NCBI GenBank assembly: GCA_002373555.1
Contig: DFKM01000158.1
Coordinates: 1-5,429, forward strand
DNA length: 5,429 nt
Direction: 5' to 3'
Origin: Lachnospiraceae bacterium UBA3645
Lineage (GTDB): Bacteria; Bacillota; Clostridia; Lachnospirales; Lachnospiraceae
Below, piece after piece: positions 1 through 5,429 of the stretch. The position numbers and the translations under genes are program-made. Position 1 is the first letter of the stretch. Each line of letters begins with the position of its first letter. The notes beneath the pieces were generated by a model that saw nothing but the letters and a program-made list of their open reading frames with translations, was not told the DNA's origin and searched no databases.

Positions 1-859
1 CCGGCGTATAGATACCGGCTTTCCGCCAGGAAACTTTATCTTCATCGATCGTCGCGTCATAGACTTCGCCGTCATAGAGATCCGCCTCCAGTACGTTTCC
101 TTCCAGCGTGACATTCCAGTGCTCGTCCGTACCGATGACAGATACGGTACCGTCTTCCCATTCGATCATCAGATCCATCAGGAAGGCCTGCTTATCCGCA
201 TAGACCCGGTTCCGGCGGAAATAGGTATAAGAACCGACAGCCCAGCCGCCGGCGACCACGGCTCTGATCTCGTTAACATCCGAGAGCATATTCGTTACGT
301 CGTAGACCTGATACTGCATCTGATGATGATACGACGTGAAGCCCGGTGCAAAATAATCCTGTCCGACCTTTTCCCCGTTGATCTCCAGCTCATAGATGCC
401 GAGTGCGGTCGCGAATACTCTGGCGCGCTTTACTGTTTTCTCAAAGACGAGGCGTCTTTTGAAAGTCATCGGGATCGGTGAGATCTTCCGTTCCTTAAAG
501 ACATATTCTGTATCCGTGATCCAGTGCCCGGTCCAGTCCGTGCCCATTTTGCCGGTCTCAAACGAAAGACTTGCCGCAGCGGATTCTCCGTAGTGATCGA
601 CCGCGCTCAGCTCGGCTGTATACCGGTGCAGGGGCTCCAGATCCGGTCCGCTGCAGCGGATGCCGGACTGTCTTCTCGTGCTCTTTTCCCAGAGCGGCGT
701 GTGATCCTGCGATTCCGCATCGAAAACGCGAAGGATCGCGTGCAGCAGTTTATTATTGTTCTGATCACTTTCCAATGTGAAGGAAAAGACAGGATGCTTC
801 TCATCGGTGATACTGCTGCCGGTCAGATTCTCCATTTTAAAGGATGCGATCTTCAGCAT
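1..859 (-). CDS. Alpha-L-rhamnosidase, GH78 family, N-terminal part (runs off left edge)
   Basis: This reading frame begins at the ATG at 859-857 and stays open to the window edge, giving 286 residues of a protein that is normally 800 to 1000 or more. Residues 1-105 look like an N-terminal beta-sandwich (fibronectin/Ig-like) domain. Residues 135-285 match the bacterial rhamnosidase N-terminal domain: ATALGIYELEINGEKVG (150-166), DYFAPGFTSY (168-177), QYQVYDVT (182-189) and ADLYDGEVYDA (259-269) are family hallmarks. The (alpha/alpha)6 catalytic barrel and its acidic residues lie beyond the edge, so activity cannot be judged. The known family role is to release terminal alpha-L-rhamnose from plant polysaccharides and glycosides. 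The N-terminus (MLKIASFKMENLTG) has no signal peptide, so the enzyme is probably cytoplasmic and acts on imported substrate. The start is set by a G-rich ribosome binding site 8 nt upstream. The gene lies 21 nt after GPH-B and is almost certainly cotranscribed with it. The family is secure; the substrate is unknown. Confidence 0.9.
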   Translation of the reverse strand, partial: MLKIASFKMENLTGSSITDEKHPVFSFTLESDQNNNKLLHAILRVFDAESQDHTPLWEKSTRRQSGIRCSGPDLEPLHRYTAELSAVDHYGESAAASLSFETGKMGTDWTGHWITDTEYVFKERKISPIPMTFKRRLVFEKTVKRARVFATALGIYELEINGEKVGQDYFAPGFTSYHHQMQYQVYDVTNMLSDVNEIRAVVAGGWAVGSYTYFRRNRVYADKQAFLMDLMIEWEDGTVSVIGTDEHWNVTLEGNVLEADLYDGEVYDATIDEDKVSWRKAGIYTP

Positions 860-867
860 TATTCTAT

Positions 868-874
868 CCCCCCT
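868..874 (-). promoter_or_regulatory. Ribosome binding site of the GH78 gene (unusual G-run)
   Basis: On the minus strand the sequence is AGGGGGG, then an 8-nt spacer (ATAGAATA), then ATG. The six-G run replaces the usual AGGAGG core but can still pair with the 16S anti-Shine-Dalgarno sequence if one G-U pair is allowed. It lies within the 21 nt between the GPH-B stop and this start, and it fixes the start at 859. Confidence 0.7.
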
Positions 875-880
875 GTTTCT

Positions 881-2629
881 TTATCCGAGGAATTTCCCGA
901 TCAGGCTGTTCTTCCGCTTTTCCATCTTATCGAAATATTTCCGGTTCTCTTCTTCGAAATCCAGGCCGCTCTTCTCACAGTGCTCCTTCAGTTCGCGGAT
1001 GCGTTCTTCTTCAGCCTGACGGTCCGCTTCTTCCTGCTCCAGACGGGCGCGTTCTTCCGGATCGATCCAGGTGCCGCCTTCGGCCAGCACAGCTGCCTTC
1101 TGATTTTCAATGATCGTCTTCTGGTCTTCGGGGACATATTTTTCAACATCCATCTTCCAGAGCAGAAGGATCGCCAGGATGCCGGCAATAATGTCAACAC
1201 CGAGATAGACAAAGGCAAGCACCTGTTCCGTGCCGCCCATCTGGCGGTAAATGATATCGCCGGTCCATGTGCTCAGATCATCGATCATGGTAACCGACAC
1301 GGGATCCACGGCGTAGCCGGTATTCACATAACCGGAGAAGGTCAGCATCGCATTAATGATGCCCATGCCGAGACCGCCGAGACCGGCCATGATGGAACTG
1401 TACAGGGACATGGTGAAACCGTCGCTGCGGAAGCCGTTCTTAGCTTCCAGATGATCCAGAATATCCGAGATCAGTGCCAGCATGACATACTGTGCGGGAA
1501 TGATGCCGATCCCTTTCAGGACGACCGCCGTGCAGACGATCGGGAAACTGTTGACATTCAGGAAGGCGATCAGACCGCCGACAGCCGCGATCGCAAGGCC
1601 GATCACGATGGAGCGTTTCTTGCCGATCTTATTGGCCAGCGGCCAGGCAACGAACATGCCGAGCGCGGCGGGAAGTCCGCCGACCAGACCGAGGGTGGAC
1701 ATGATCGCAGCGGATGCGGATTCGGGATTTGCGGAATTGACCACGGAATCGAACATCCATCTGGAATAAAAGCTCATGGAAGAGTTCTTGCAGAGCTGTC
1801 CGAACTGGAAGACCAGAATGAACAGGATGACAAGACGCCAGTACTTATCGGAAGTACACGCCTTGATATGCTGTGACATCGGAATCTTCTCTTCCTTCAG
1901 GTTCAGGTTGAGTGATTCCTCCGTGATCCGCTCGCGGGTAAAGAAGTATTCCAGGATAATGCCGACTGCCGAGAGCAATGCAAATGCAATGGAGATGATC
2001 CTCCAGTTGGCATAACTGGCCGTGATATCGATGCCGTTCGGTCCGGAAACGAACATCAGCGGCTGCAGAAGAATGGGCGCGATGATGCTGGCGCCGACGC
2101 CGGCTGCAGCAACCGTTGATGCATTCGACAGCGTCGCAAGAAGACCTCGCTGGCTGGCATTTCTGGTAGACAGCGAGACCAACGAACTGTGCGCGGTATA
2201 GTAGCACGGATAAGCCAGCGCATAATACAGATTATACGTGACAGCGATCCAGATCATCTGCACAGGTGCCGATGCTTCTGTGGGTGTCATGAACATCAGA
2301 ACGATGGCCACGGCGACCATGGGAATGGAGATCAGCAGATAGGGTCTCGCCTTTCCGGCTGCTGTCCGGGTATTATCGATCCACTGGCCGACCATCAGAT
2401 TTCCCAGGATCACGACAAAGGAAGACAGCATCGGCAGAAGGGTCGCAAAGACGCCGAATTTCGTCCAGCCGAGGACATCCACATAGTAACGGTTCAGATA
2501 AGAACCGAATACAGCATTGGAGATCATGGCGCAGAATGGCGCAGCCAGATATCCGAACAGCATTTCCTGGATCTTCACGCTGGAAGACTTGATCCGCGTA
2601 GGCGGAAGGTGGTCAGTCAGTTTGCTCAT
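881..2629 (-). CDS. GPH-family (MelB-like) MFS sugar transporter, paralogue B
   Basis: This 582-residue membrane protein is predicted to move a glycoside or oligosaccharide across the cytoplasmic membrane. About 12 hydrophobic segments lie between residues 20 and 495. GPH hallmarks are the helix II-III loop DNTRTAAGKARPY (85-97), RYYVDVLG (47-54), FTRERITEE after helix VI, and SDILDHLEAKNGFRSDG near residues 387-404, which resembles the D-x-x-D-x-x-E-x-K...R block of MelB. MelB's sugar/cation aspartates D19, D55, D59 and D124 align by eye with M35, V73, N77 and Y144, so Na+ coupling should not be assumed. Residues 497-582 form a charged, Glu/Arg-rich, probably helical tail that makes the protein longer than MelB (about 470). 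The protein is roughly 60% identical by eye to GPH-A, with about 21 extra residues in the loop before the last helix (433-469). The start at 2629 has AGGAG 5 nt upstream. A terminator and a promoter precede the gene, and the GH78 gene follows. The family is sure; the substrate is not. Confidence 0.92.
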   Translation of the reverse strand: MSKLTDHLPPTRIKSSSVKIQEMLFGYLAAPFCAMISNAVFGSYLNRYYVDVLGWTKFGVFATLLPMLSSFVVILGNLMVGQWIDNTRTAAGKARPYLLISIPMVAVAIVLMFMTPTEASAPVQMIWIAVTYNLYYALAYPCYYTAHSSLVSLSTRNASQRGLLATLSNASTVAAAGVGASIIAPILLQPLMFVSGPNGIDITASYANWRIISIAFALLSAVGIILEYFFTRERITEESLNLNLKEEKIPMSQHIKACTSDKYWRLVILFILVFQFGQLCKNSSMSFYSRWMFDSVVNSANPESASAAIMSTLGLVGGLPAALGMFVAWPLANKIGKKRSIVIGLAIAAVGGLIAFLNVNSFPIVCTAVVLKGIGIIPAQYVMLALISDILDHLEAKNGFRSDGFTMSLYSSIMAGLGGLGMGIINAMLTFSGYVNTGYAVDPVSVTMIDDLSTWTGDIIYRQMGGTEQVLAFVYLGVDIIAGILAILLLWKMDVEKYVPEDQKTIIENQKAAVLAEGGTWIDPEERARLEQEEADRQAEEERIRELKEHCEKSGLDFEEENRKYFDKMEKRKNSLIGKFLG

Positions 2630-2634
2630 TGCTT

Positions 2635-2696
2635 CTCCTCTTTTCTGATGAGATCAGTTTCATTGAATCATACCAATCATATCATAAAAGCGACAA
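2635..2696 (-). promoter_or_regulatory. Predicted promoter and ribosome binding site for GPH-B/GH78
   Basis: On the minus strand there is a -35 candidate TTGTCG (2696-2691, 4 of 6 to consensus), an 18-nt spacer, and a -10 TATGAT (2672-2667, 5 of 6) preceded by TGG, which makes an extended -10 (TGn). Transcription would start near 2660, leaving a leader of about 30 nt that ends in the Shine-Dalgarno AGGAG (2639-2635), 5 nt before the ATG. The position downstream of a terminator supports a real internal promoter. A second, overlapping TATGAT lies a few bases upstream and could be an alternative -10. This is a sequence match only. Confidence 0.55.
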
Positions 2697-2710
2697 ACCG
2701 CTGTTCCGCA

Positions 2711-2740
2711 TTCGTAAAATGTACTAAAACAAACGTAAAC
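2711..2740 (-). repeat. Pair of CGTAAA direct repeats spaced 21 bp, possible activator site
   Basis: CGTAAA occurs at 2713-2718 and again at 2734-2739, exactly 21 bp apart, in AT-rich DNA. With flanks, the minus-strand copies read GTTTACGTT (2740-2732) and TTTTACGAA (2719-2711). The pair lies about 17 to 43 bp upstream of the predicted -35 box of GPH-B. Two direct half-sites separated by two helical turns just upstream of a weak -35 are the usual arrangement for AraC-family sugar activators. No regulator gene is visible, and a six-base repeat in AT-rich DNA can arise by chance, so the regulatory reading is tentative. Confidence 0.3.
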
Positions 2741-2742
2741 GG

Positions 2743-2770
2743 AAAAAGAGACTGTTTTCACAGTCTCTTT
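2743..2770 (-). terminator. Rho-independent terminator after GPH-A
   Basis: On the minus strand AAAGAGACTG (2770-2761) is followed by a 6-nt loop TGAAAA and the perfect complement CAGTCTCTTT (2754-2745), then more T to give a run of five (2747-2743). The stem is 10 bp, or 11 bp with a 4-nt loop if the flanking T-A pair forms. It begins 6 nt after the GPH-A stop codon. The stem has only four G-C pairs and the outer pairs are A-T that compete with the U-tract, so partial read-through into GPH-B is plausible. Confidence 0.8.
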
Positions 2771-2776
2771 CAACCT

Positions 2777-4486
2777 TTAACCGAGCAGCTTGCCCAGCAG
2801 GCTGTTCTTCTTCTTTTCCTGTGCCTCCAGATATTTCTGATTTTCTTCTTCGAAATTCAGTCCCTTCTGTTCACACAGTTTCTTTAACTCTTTGATACGC
2901 TCCTCTTCGGCCGCGCGGTCCGCTTCTTCCTGTTCCAGTCTGGCACGCTCTTCCGGCTCGATCCAGGTGCCGCCTTCGGCAAGAACAGCCGCTTTCTGAC
3001 GCTCCAGGATGGCCGCCTTGTCTTCGTCGATATACTTCTCAACGTCCATTCTCCACAGAAGGATGATGGAAAGCGCAAAGCCGATCATATCCATGCACAG
3101 ATAGGCGATGACCATGCCGGTCTCGGTGGATGCGGTCTGCTGTGTCAGCGTTGCATCATAGCCGAGAGCACCGAGGAAGATGTTCACGATACCCATGGAA
3201 AGGACAGCCAGTCCGACCATTGTCGCGCCGTAGATCGACATCGTAAATCCGTCGGAACGGAAGCCGTTCTTTGCTTCCAGGTGATCCAGAACGTCCGAGA
3301 GCAGGGCGACCATGACATACTGTGCGGGAATGATGCCGACAGCCTTCAGGACAACGCCGAGCGTAACGGTAATGAAATTATGGACATTCAGGAAGGCCAC
3401 GATACCGCCGACAAGTGAAAGGATCAGGCCGAGCACGATTGCTCTCTTCTTTCCGAGCTTGCTGGCAAGCGGCCAGGCAATGACCATGCCGACTGCGGAC
3501 GGAAGACCGCCGACCAGACCGAGCGTGGACATCAGCGCACCGGAGGTCGCTTCCGGCGTTGCCGAAGCGATTACGGAGTCGAACATCCAGCGGACGTAGA
3601 AGCTCATCGAGGTATTCTTGACCAGCTGGCCCATCTGGAAGAACAGGATGAAAAGGATGACCATCCACCAGTATTTCTCCGCTGTGCAGGCCTTGACATG
3701 CGTGCGCATCGGGAGCTTTTCTTCCTTCACGCCAAGCGCCATGGCTTCCTCGGTAATACGCTCTCTGGTGAAATAGTACTCCAGAACAATTCCCAGGAAG
3801 GTGAGCACAGCAAAGGCAATGCCGAGAATTCTCCAGTTCGCATAACTGGCAACGCGGTCGATCGTTCCGTCTGCGCCGGTCACGAACATGAACGGCTGCA
3901 GCAGGATCGGCACCAGGATACTGGCACCCACGCCGGCTGCGGCGACCATGGAAGCATTGGATAAGGTAGCCAGTACACCGCGCTGGTTTCCGTTTCTTGT
4001 GGAAAGTGCCACCATCGAACTGTGTGCTGTATAGTAGCAGGGATAGCCGATGGAGTAGAACAGATTGAAGGAAATGGCGATCCAGACCATCTTCATCATA
4101 TAGTTCTCAGCCTGCGGATTATCGCCGCCGGGCGTCATGAACATCAGGATGATCGCGACAGCCATGACCGGTGCACCGAGCAGCAGGTAAGGTCTGGCCT
4201 TGCCTGCCGGTGTGCGTGTATTGTCGATCAGCTGACCGACGAAAACATTTCCGATGACGACCACGATCGCAGAGACGATCGGAAGCATCATCGAGAAGAT
4301 GCCGAACTGGCTGTCGGTCAGACCGATGACGTCAGCATAATATCTTGTCAGATACGCGCTGAAGATCGAGTTGGCCATCATGGCGCACAGCGGTGCGAGC
4401 AGATAGCCGATGAACATCTCCTGCAGCTTGACGCTGCTGGAGGTGATCCTCGTCTTCAGGGCGGGATTGTTGAAGAATTTCTCCAT
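2777..4486 (-). CDS. GPH-family (MelB-like) MFS sugar transporter, paralogue A
   Basis: This 569-residue polytopic membrane protein is predicted to import a glycoside or oligosaccharide. The start chosen is the ATG at 4486 (MEKFFNNPALKTRITSS), which has AAGGAGA just upstream and aligns with the start of GPH-B. The frame stays open to an ATG at 4603, but that would overlap the end of the GH2 gene and add a 39-residue stretch with no GPH counterpart. Family marks are RYYADVIG (48-55), DNTRTPAGKARPY (88-100), FTRERITEE after helix VI, and SDVLDHLEAKNGFRSDG near residue 400. Positions matching MelB D19, D55, D59 and D124 are M36, V76, N80 and Y152, as uncharged as in GPH-B. Residues 484-569 are a charged tail of the same length as in GPH-B (86 residues), containing GGTWIEPEERARLEQEEADR. 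The gene lies 73 nt after the GH2 gene with no convincing promoter between, so it is probably cotranscribed with it. A terminator follows. The substrate is unknown. Confidence 0.92.
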   Translation of the reverse strand: MEKFFNNPALKTRITSSSVKLQEMFIGYLLAPLCAMMANSIFSAYLTRYYADVIGLTDSQFGIFSMMLPIVSAIVVVIGNVFVGQLIDNTRTPAGKARPYLLLGAPVMAVAIILMFMTPGGDNPQAENYMMKMVWIAISFNLFYSIGYPCYYTAHSSMVALSTRNGNQRGVLATLSNASMVAAAGVGASILVPILLQPFMFVTGADGTIDRVASYANWRILGIAFAVLTFLGIVLEYYFTRERITEEAMALGVKEEKLPMRTHVKACTAEKYWWMVILFILFFQMGQLVKNTSMSFYVRWMFDSVIASATPEATSGALMSTLGLVGGLPSAVGMVIAWPLASKLGKKRAIVLGLILSLVGGIVAFLNVHNFITVTLGVVLKAVGIIPAQYVMVALLSDVLDHLEAKNGFRSDGFTMSIYGATMVGLAVLSMGIVNIFLGALGYDATLTQQTASTETGMVIAYLCMDMIGFALSIILLWRMDVEKYIDEDKAAILERQKAAVLAEGGTWIEPEERARLEQEEADRAAEEERIKELKKLCEQKGLNFEEENQKYLEAQEKKKNSLLGKLLG

Positions 4487-4490
4487 TTTT

Positions 4491-4497
4491 TCTCCTT
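4491..4497 (-). promoter_or_regulatory. Ribosome binding site that fixes the GPH-A start
   Basis: On the minus strand AAGGAGA lies so that the AGGAG core ends 5 nt before the ATG at 4486. The in-frame upstream ATG at 4603 lies inside the GH2 coding sequence, and the added N-terminus would have no counterpart in GPH-B. This site therefore decides the start. Confidence 0.8.
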
Positions 4498-4499
4498 TT

Positions 4500-4531
4500 G
4501 ATCCGTTCGCAGCAAAGCTGCTCAGGATGAC
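4500..4531 (-). repeat. Interrupted palindrome (possible REP-like element) between GH2 and GPH-A
   Basis: On the minus strand, GCAGC-TTT-GCTGC (4521-4509) is a perfect 5-bp stem with a 3-nt loop. It is flanked by ATCC (4528-4525) and GGAT (4504-4501), which can pair beyond a small internal loop (TGA against GAAC). The element opens GTCATCCTGAGC and ends GGATC, resembling short intergenic palindromes of the TCATCCTGAGC...GGATC type scattered through many bacterial genomes. That resemblance is from memory. No T-run follows, so it is not a canonical terminator. It ends 3 nt before the GPH-A ribosome binding site and could stabilise the mRNA end or affect translation. Confidence 0.4.
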
Positions 4532-4559
4532 AAACAATTTGCACTCTCTGAACCGGCTG

Positions 4560-5429
4560 TTACTCGACCGTAAATGTATCTGTGAATACGCCGCCGAAAT
4601 CATCCTGTGTTACGGTTACCTTCATCTCGCCGGCTTCCTTCGGACGGATGATCGCAAGCGCTTCGCCGTAATAGGTATCCGTCGTGTCCGTCGTATAATT
4701 GCCGTCCACATAGGAATTGGCACAGCCGAGTCCCAGCAGATCACCGTTCTCGATCCGGACCTTCAGCATATGCCGCTCCAGAGGTTTGACGATGCCGTTC
4801 TCATCCGTATATTTCAGACGCAGCCAGCAGAGTTTTCCTGCCTTCGGCGTTTCTTCCGGGACCATACGAAGCTCCGTGTGGTCTGAAGCGGAATTCATGG
4901 AATAGAATCCGATCTCCTCTCCGGCCTCGTTATAGGCGATCGTCGAAAGTGTACCGGCTTCATACGGGACTGTAAACAGCGTTCTCGCCGTCTTGCTGGT
5001 CTTCTTCTTTCCGACACTCTTTCCGTTGATCTGCAGCTCGACTTCCGCTGCTCTGGAATAGACCTCGACGGTCGCGTTCTTTCCTTCACAGCCGTTCCAT
5101 GCCCAGCTCTCAATTGCCTTTGTCAGGCTCCATCCGGTCAGGTTCGGATTGTCCGTTCTGTCGACCGGCTGTACGCCGATCAGCGGTCCGGCTTCCTGTT
5201 CCAGCGCAACCAGCGTATAGGCTGCCTCCGCTCTTCTCTTGCCGGTGATATCGATCCGGCCGTTTCCGCCTGTCATCTGTGTCTCGTCTGCATCCATGTG
5301 ATAGTCGCCGTATTCAGGCGCGCCCATGCCGGTCTCACCGATGTAATCCATGCCGGCCCAGACGAAATCGCCGATGATCTGCGGATTATCCTTCGCGATA
5401 TCCCAGAACAGCCAGGCATCCTTGCAGAA
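4560..5429 (-). CDS. Glycoside hydrolase family 2 enzyme (beta-galactosidase/beta-glucuronidase type), C-terminal part (runs off right edge)
   Basis: The open frame runs from the right edge to the TAA at 4562-4560, giving the last 289 residues of a protein that is normally 700 to 1000. Residues 1-80 are the end of the GH2 TIM barrel. IIGDFVWAGMDYIGETGMG (18-36) is the strand-8 region, with the family tryptophan at 24, and ITGKRRAEAAYTL (61-73) is the helix after it. Residues about 108-165 (ESWAWNGCEGK, VEVYSRAAEVELQINGKSVG, VPYEAGTL) match the DUF4982-type beta-sandwich. Residues 185-289, with NGDLLGLGCANSYVDGNYTT (228-247), match the C-terminal Ig-like domain of large GH2 enzymes. The nucleophile, the acid/base and any signal peptide lie beyond the edge. 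Known family members remove non-reducing beta-linked galactose, glucuronic acid or related sugars; this fragment does not show which. The gene is upstream of GPH-A and probably cotranscribed with it. An alternative is a GH2 enzyme of another specificity. Confidence 0.9.
   Translation of the reverse strand, partial: FCKDAWLFWDIAKDNPQIIGDFVWAGMDYIGETGMGAPEYGDYHMDADETQMTGGNGRIDITGKRRAEAAYTLVALEQEAGPLIGVQPVDRTDNPNLTGWSLTKAIESWAWNGCEGKNATVEVYSRAAEVELQINGKSVGKKKTSKTARTLFTVPYEAGTLSTIAYNEAGEEIGFYSMNSASDHTELRMVPEETPKAGKLCWLRLKYTDENGIVKPLERHMLKVRIENGDLLGLGCANSYVDGNYTTDTTDTYYGEALAIIRPKEAGEMKVTVTQDDFGGVFTDTFTVE

Noticed and set aside
524..1876. A 450-codon open frame on the plus strand.
   Set aside because: It lies antisense to GPH-B and the GH78 gene, whose protein families are clear. 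Its His/Asp/Gln-rich translation shows no domain, and it follows from codon bias of the opposite strand.
2716..2730. A possible operator palindrome around GTAC (AAAATGTACTAAAAC).
   Set aside because: Only the central four bases are symmetric, and the A-rich arms do not pair as inverted repeats.
2189..2887. A 232-codon open frame on the plus strand crossing the intergenic region.
   Set aside because: It is antisense to the start of GPH-B and the end of GPH-A and runs through the terminator and promoter. The translation looks like low-complexity shadow sequence.
4022..4501. A 159-codon plus-strand frame rich in His, Asp and Gln.
   Set aside because: It is the antisense shadow of the GPH-A N-terminal half, with no recognisable domain.
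4532..4559. A possible promoter for GPH-A, with TTGTTT on the minus strand as a -35.
   Set aside because: No acceptable -10 lies 16 to 18 nt downstream, where the palindrome begins. Cotranscription with GH2 is simpler.
4487..4603. An in-frame N-terminal extension of GPH-A by 39 residues starting at 4603.
   Set aside because: It would overlap the GH2 coding end and has no match in GPH-B. A strong ribosome binding site stands before the Met at 4486.
4560..5351. Reading the GH2 frame as a complete 263-residue protein starting at the Met at 5351.
   Set aside because: The frame stays open to the right edge, and the residues before that Met (IIGDFVWAG) are conserved GH2 barrel sequence, so the Met is internal.

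Overview
The window is a compact carbohydrate-utilisation locus with every supported gene on the minus strand, so transcription runs from the right edge to the left. The A/G-rich Shine-Dalgarno sites, the moderate GC content (about half, by eye), the short gaps between genes and the gene families suggest a gut- or rumen-type Bacillota, probably in Clostridia. That assignment is inference: there is no rRNA or marker gene here.

Layout in transcription order. (1) 5429-4560 holds the C-terminal 289 residues of a glycoside hydrolase family 2 (GH2) enzyme of the beta-galactosidase/beta-glucuronidase type, cut by the right edge. (2) A 73-nt gap follows, holding a small interrupted palindrome and a clear ribosome binding site. 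(3) 4486-2777 is a GPH-type (glycoside-pentoside-hexuronide, MelB-like) major facilitator transporter, called GPH-A here. (4) A 147-nt gap (2776-2630) holds a Rho-independent terminator, a pair of direct repeats spaced 21 bp and an extended -10 promoter. (5) 2629-881 is a second, paralogous GPH transporter, GPH-B. (6) After 21 nt comes the N-terminal 286 residues of a GH78 alpha-L-rhamnosidase (859-1), cut by the left edge.

Working model (inference): the two transporters import one or two related rhamnose-containing oligosaccharides or glycosides. The rhamnosidase, which has no signal peptide, removes terminal L-rhamnose in the cytoplasm, and the GH2 enzyme cleaves a beta-linked sugar such as galactose, glucuronic acid or a relative. 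The terminator and promoter between the transporters would let GH2/GPH-A and GPH-B/GH78 be expressed at different levels or under different signals.

The most notable observations are three. Both transporters lack acidic residues in the helices where MelB carries its cation- and sugar-binding aspartates. Both share a strongly conserved 86-residue charged cytoplasmic tail. The terminator/promoter unit sits inside what otherwise looks like a single operon. No mobile element, CRISPR array, tRNA or rRNA was seen, and no gene-free stretch exceeds 150 nt.
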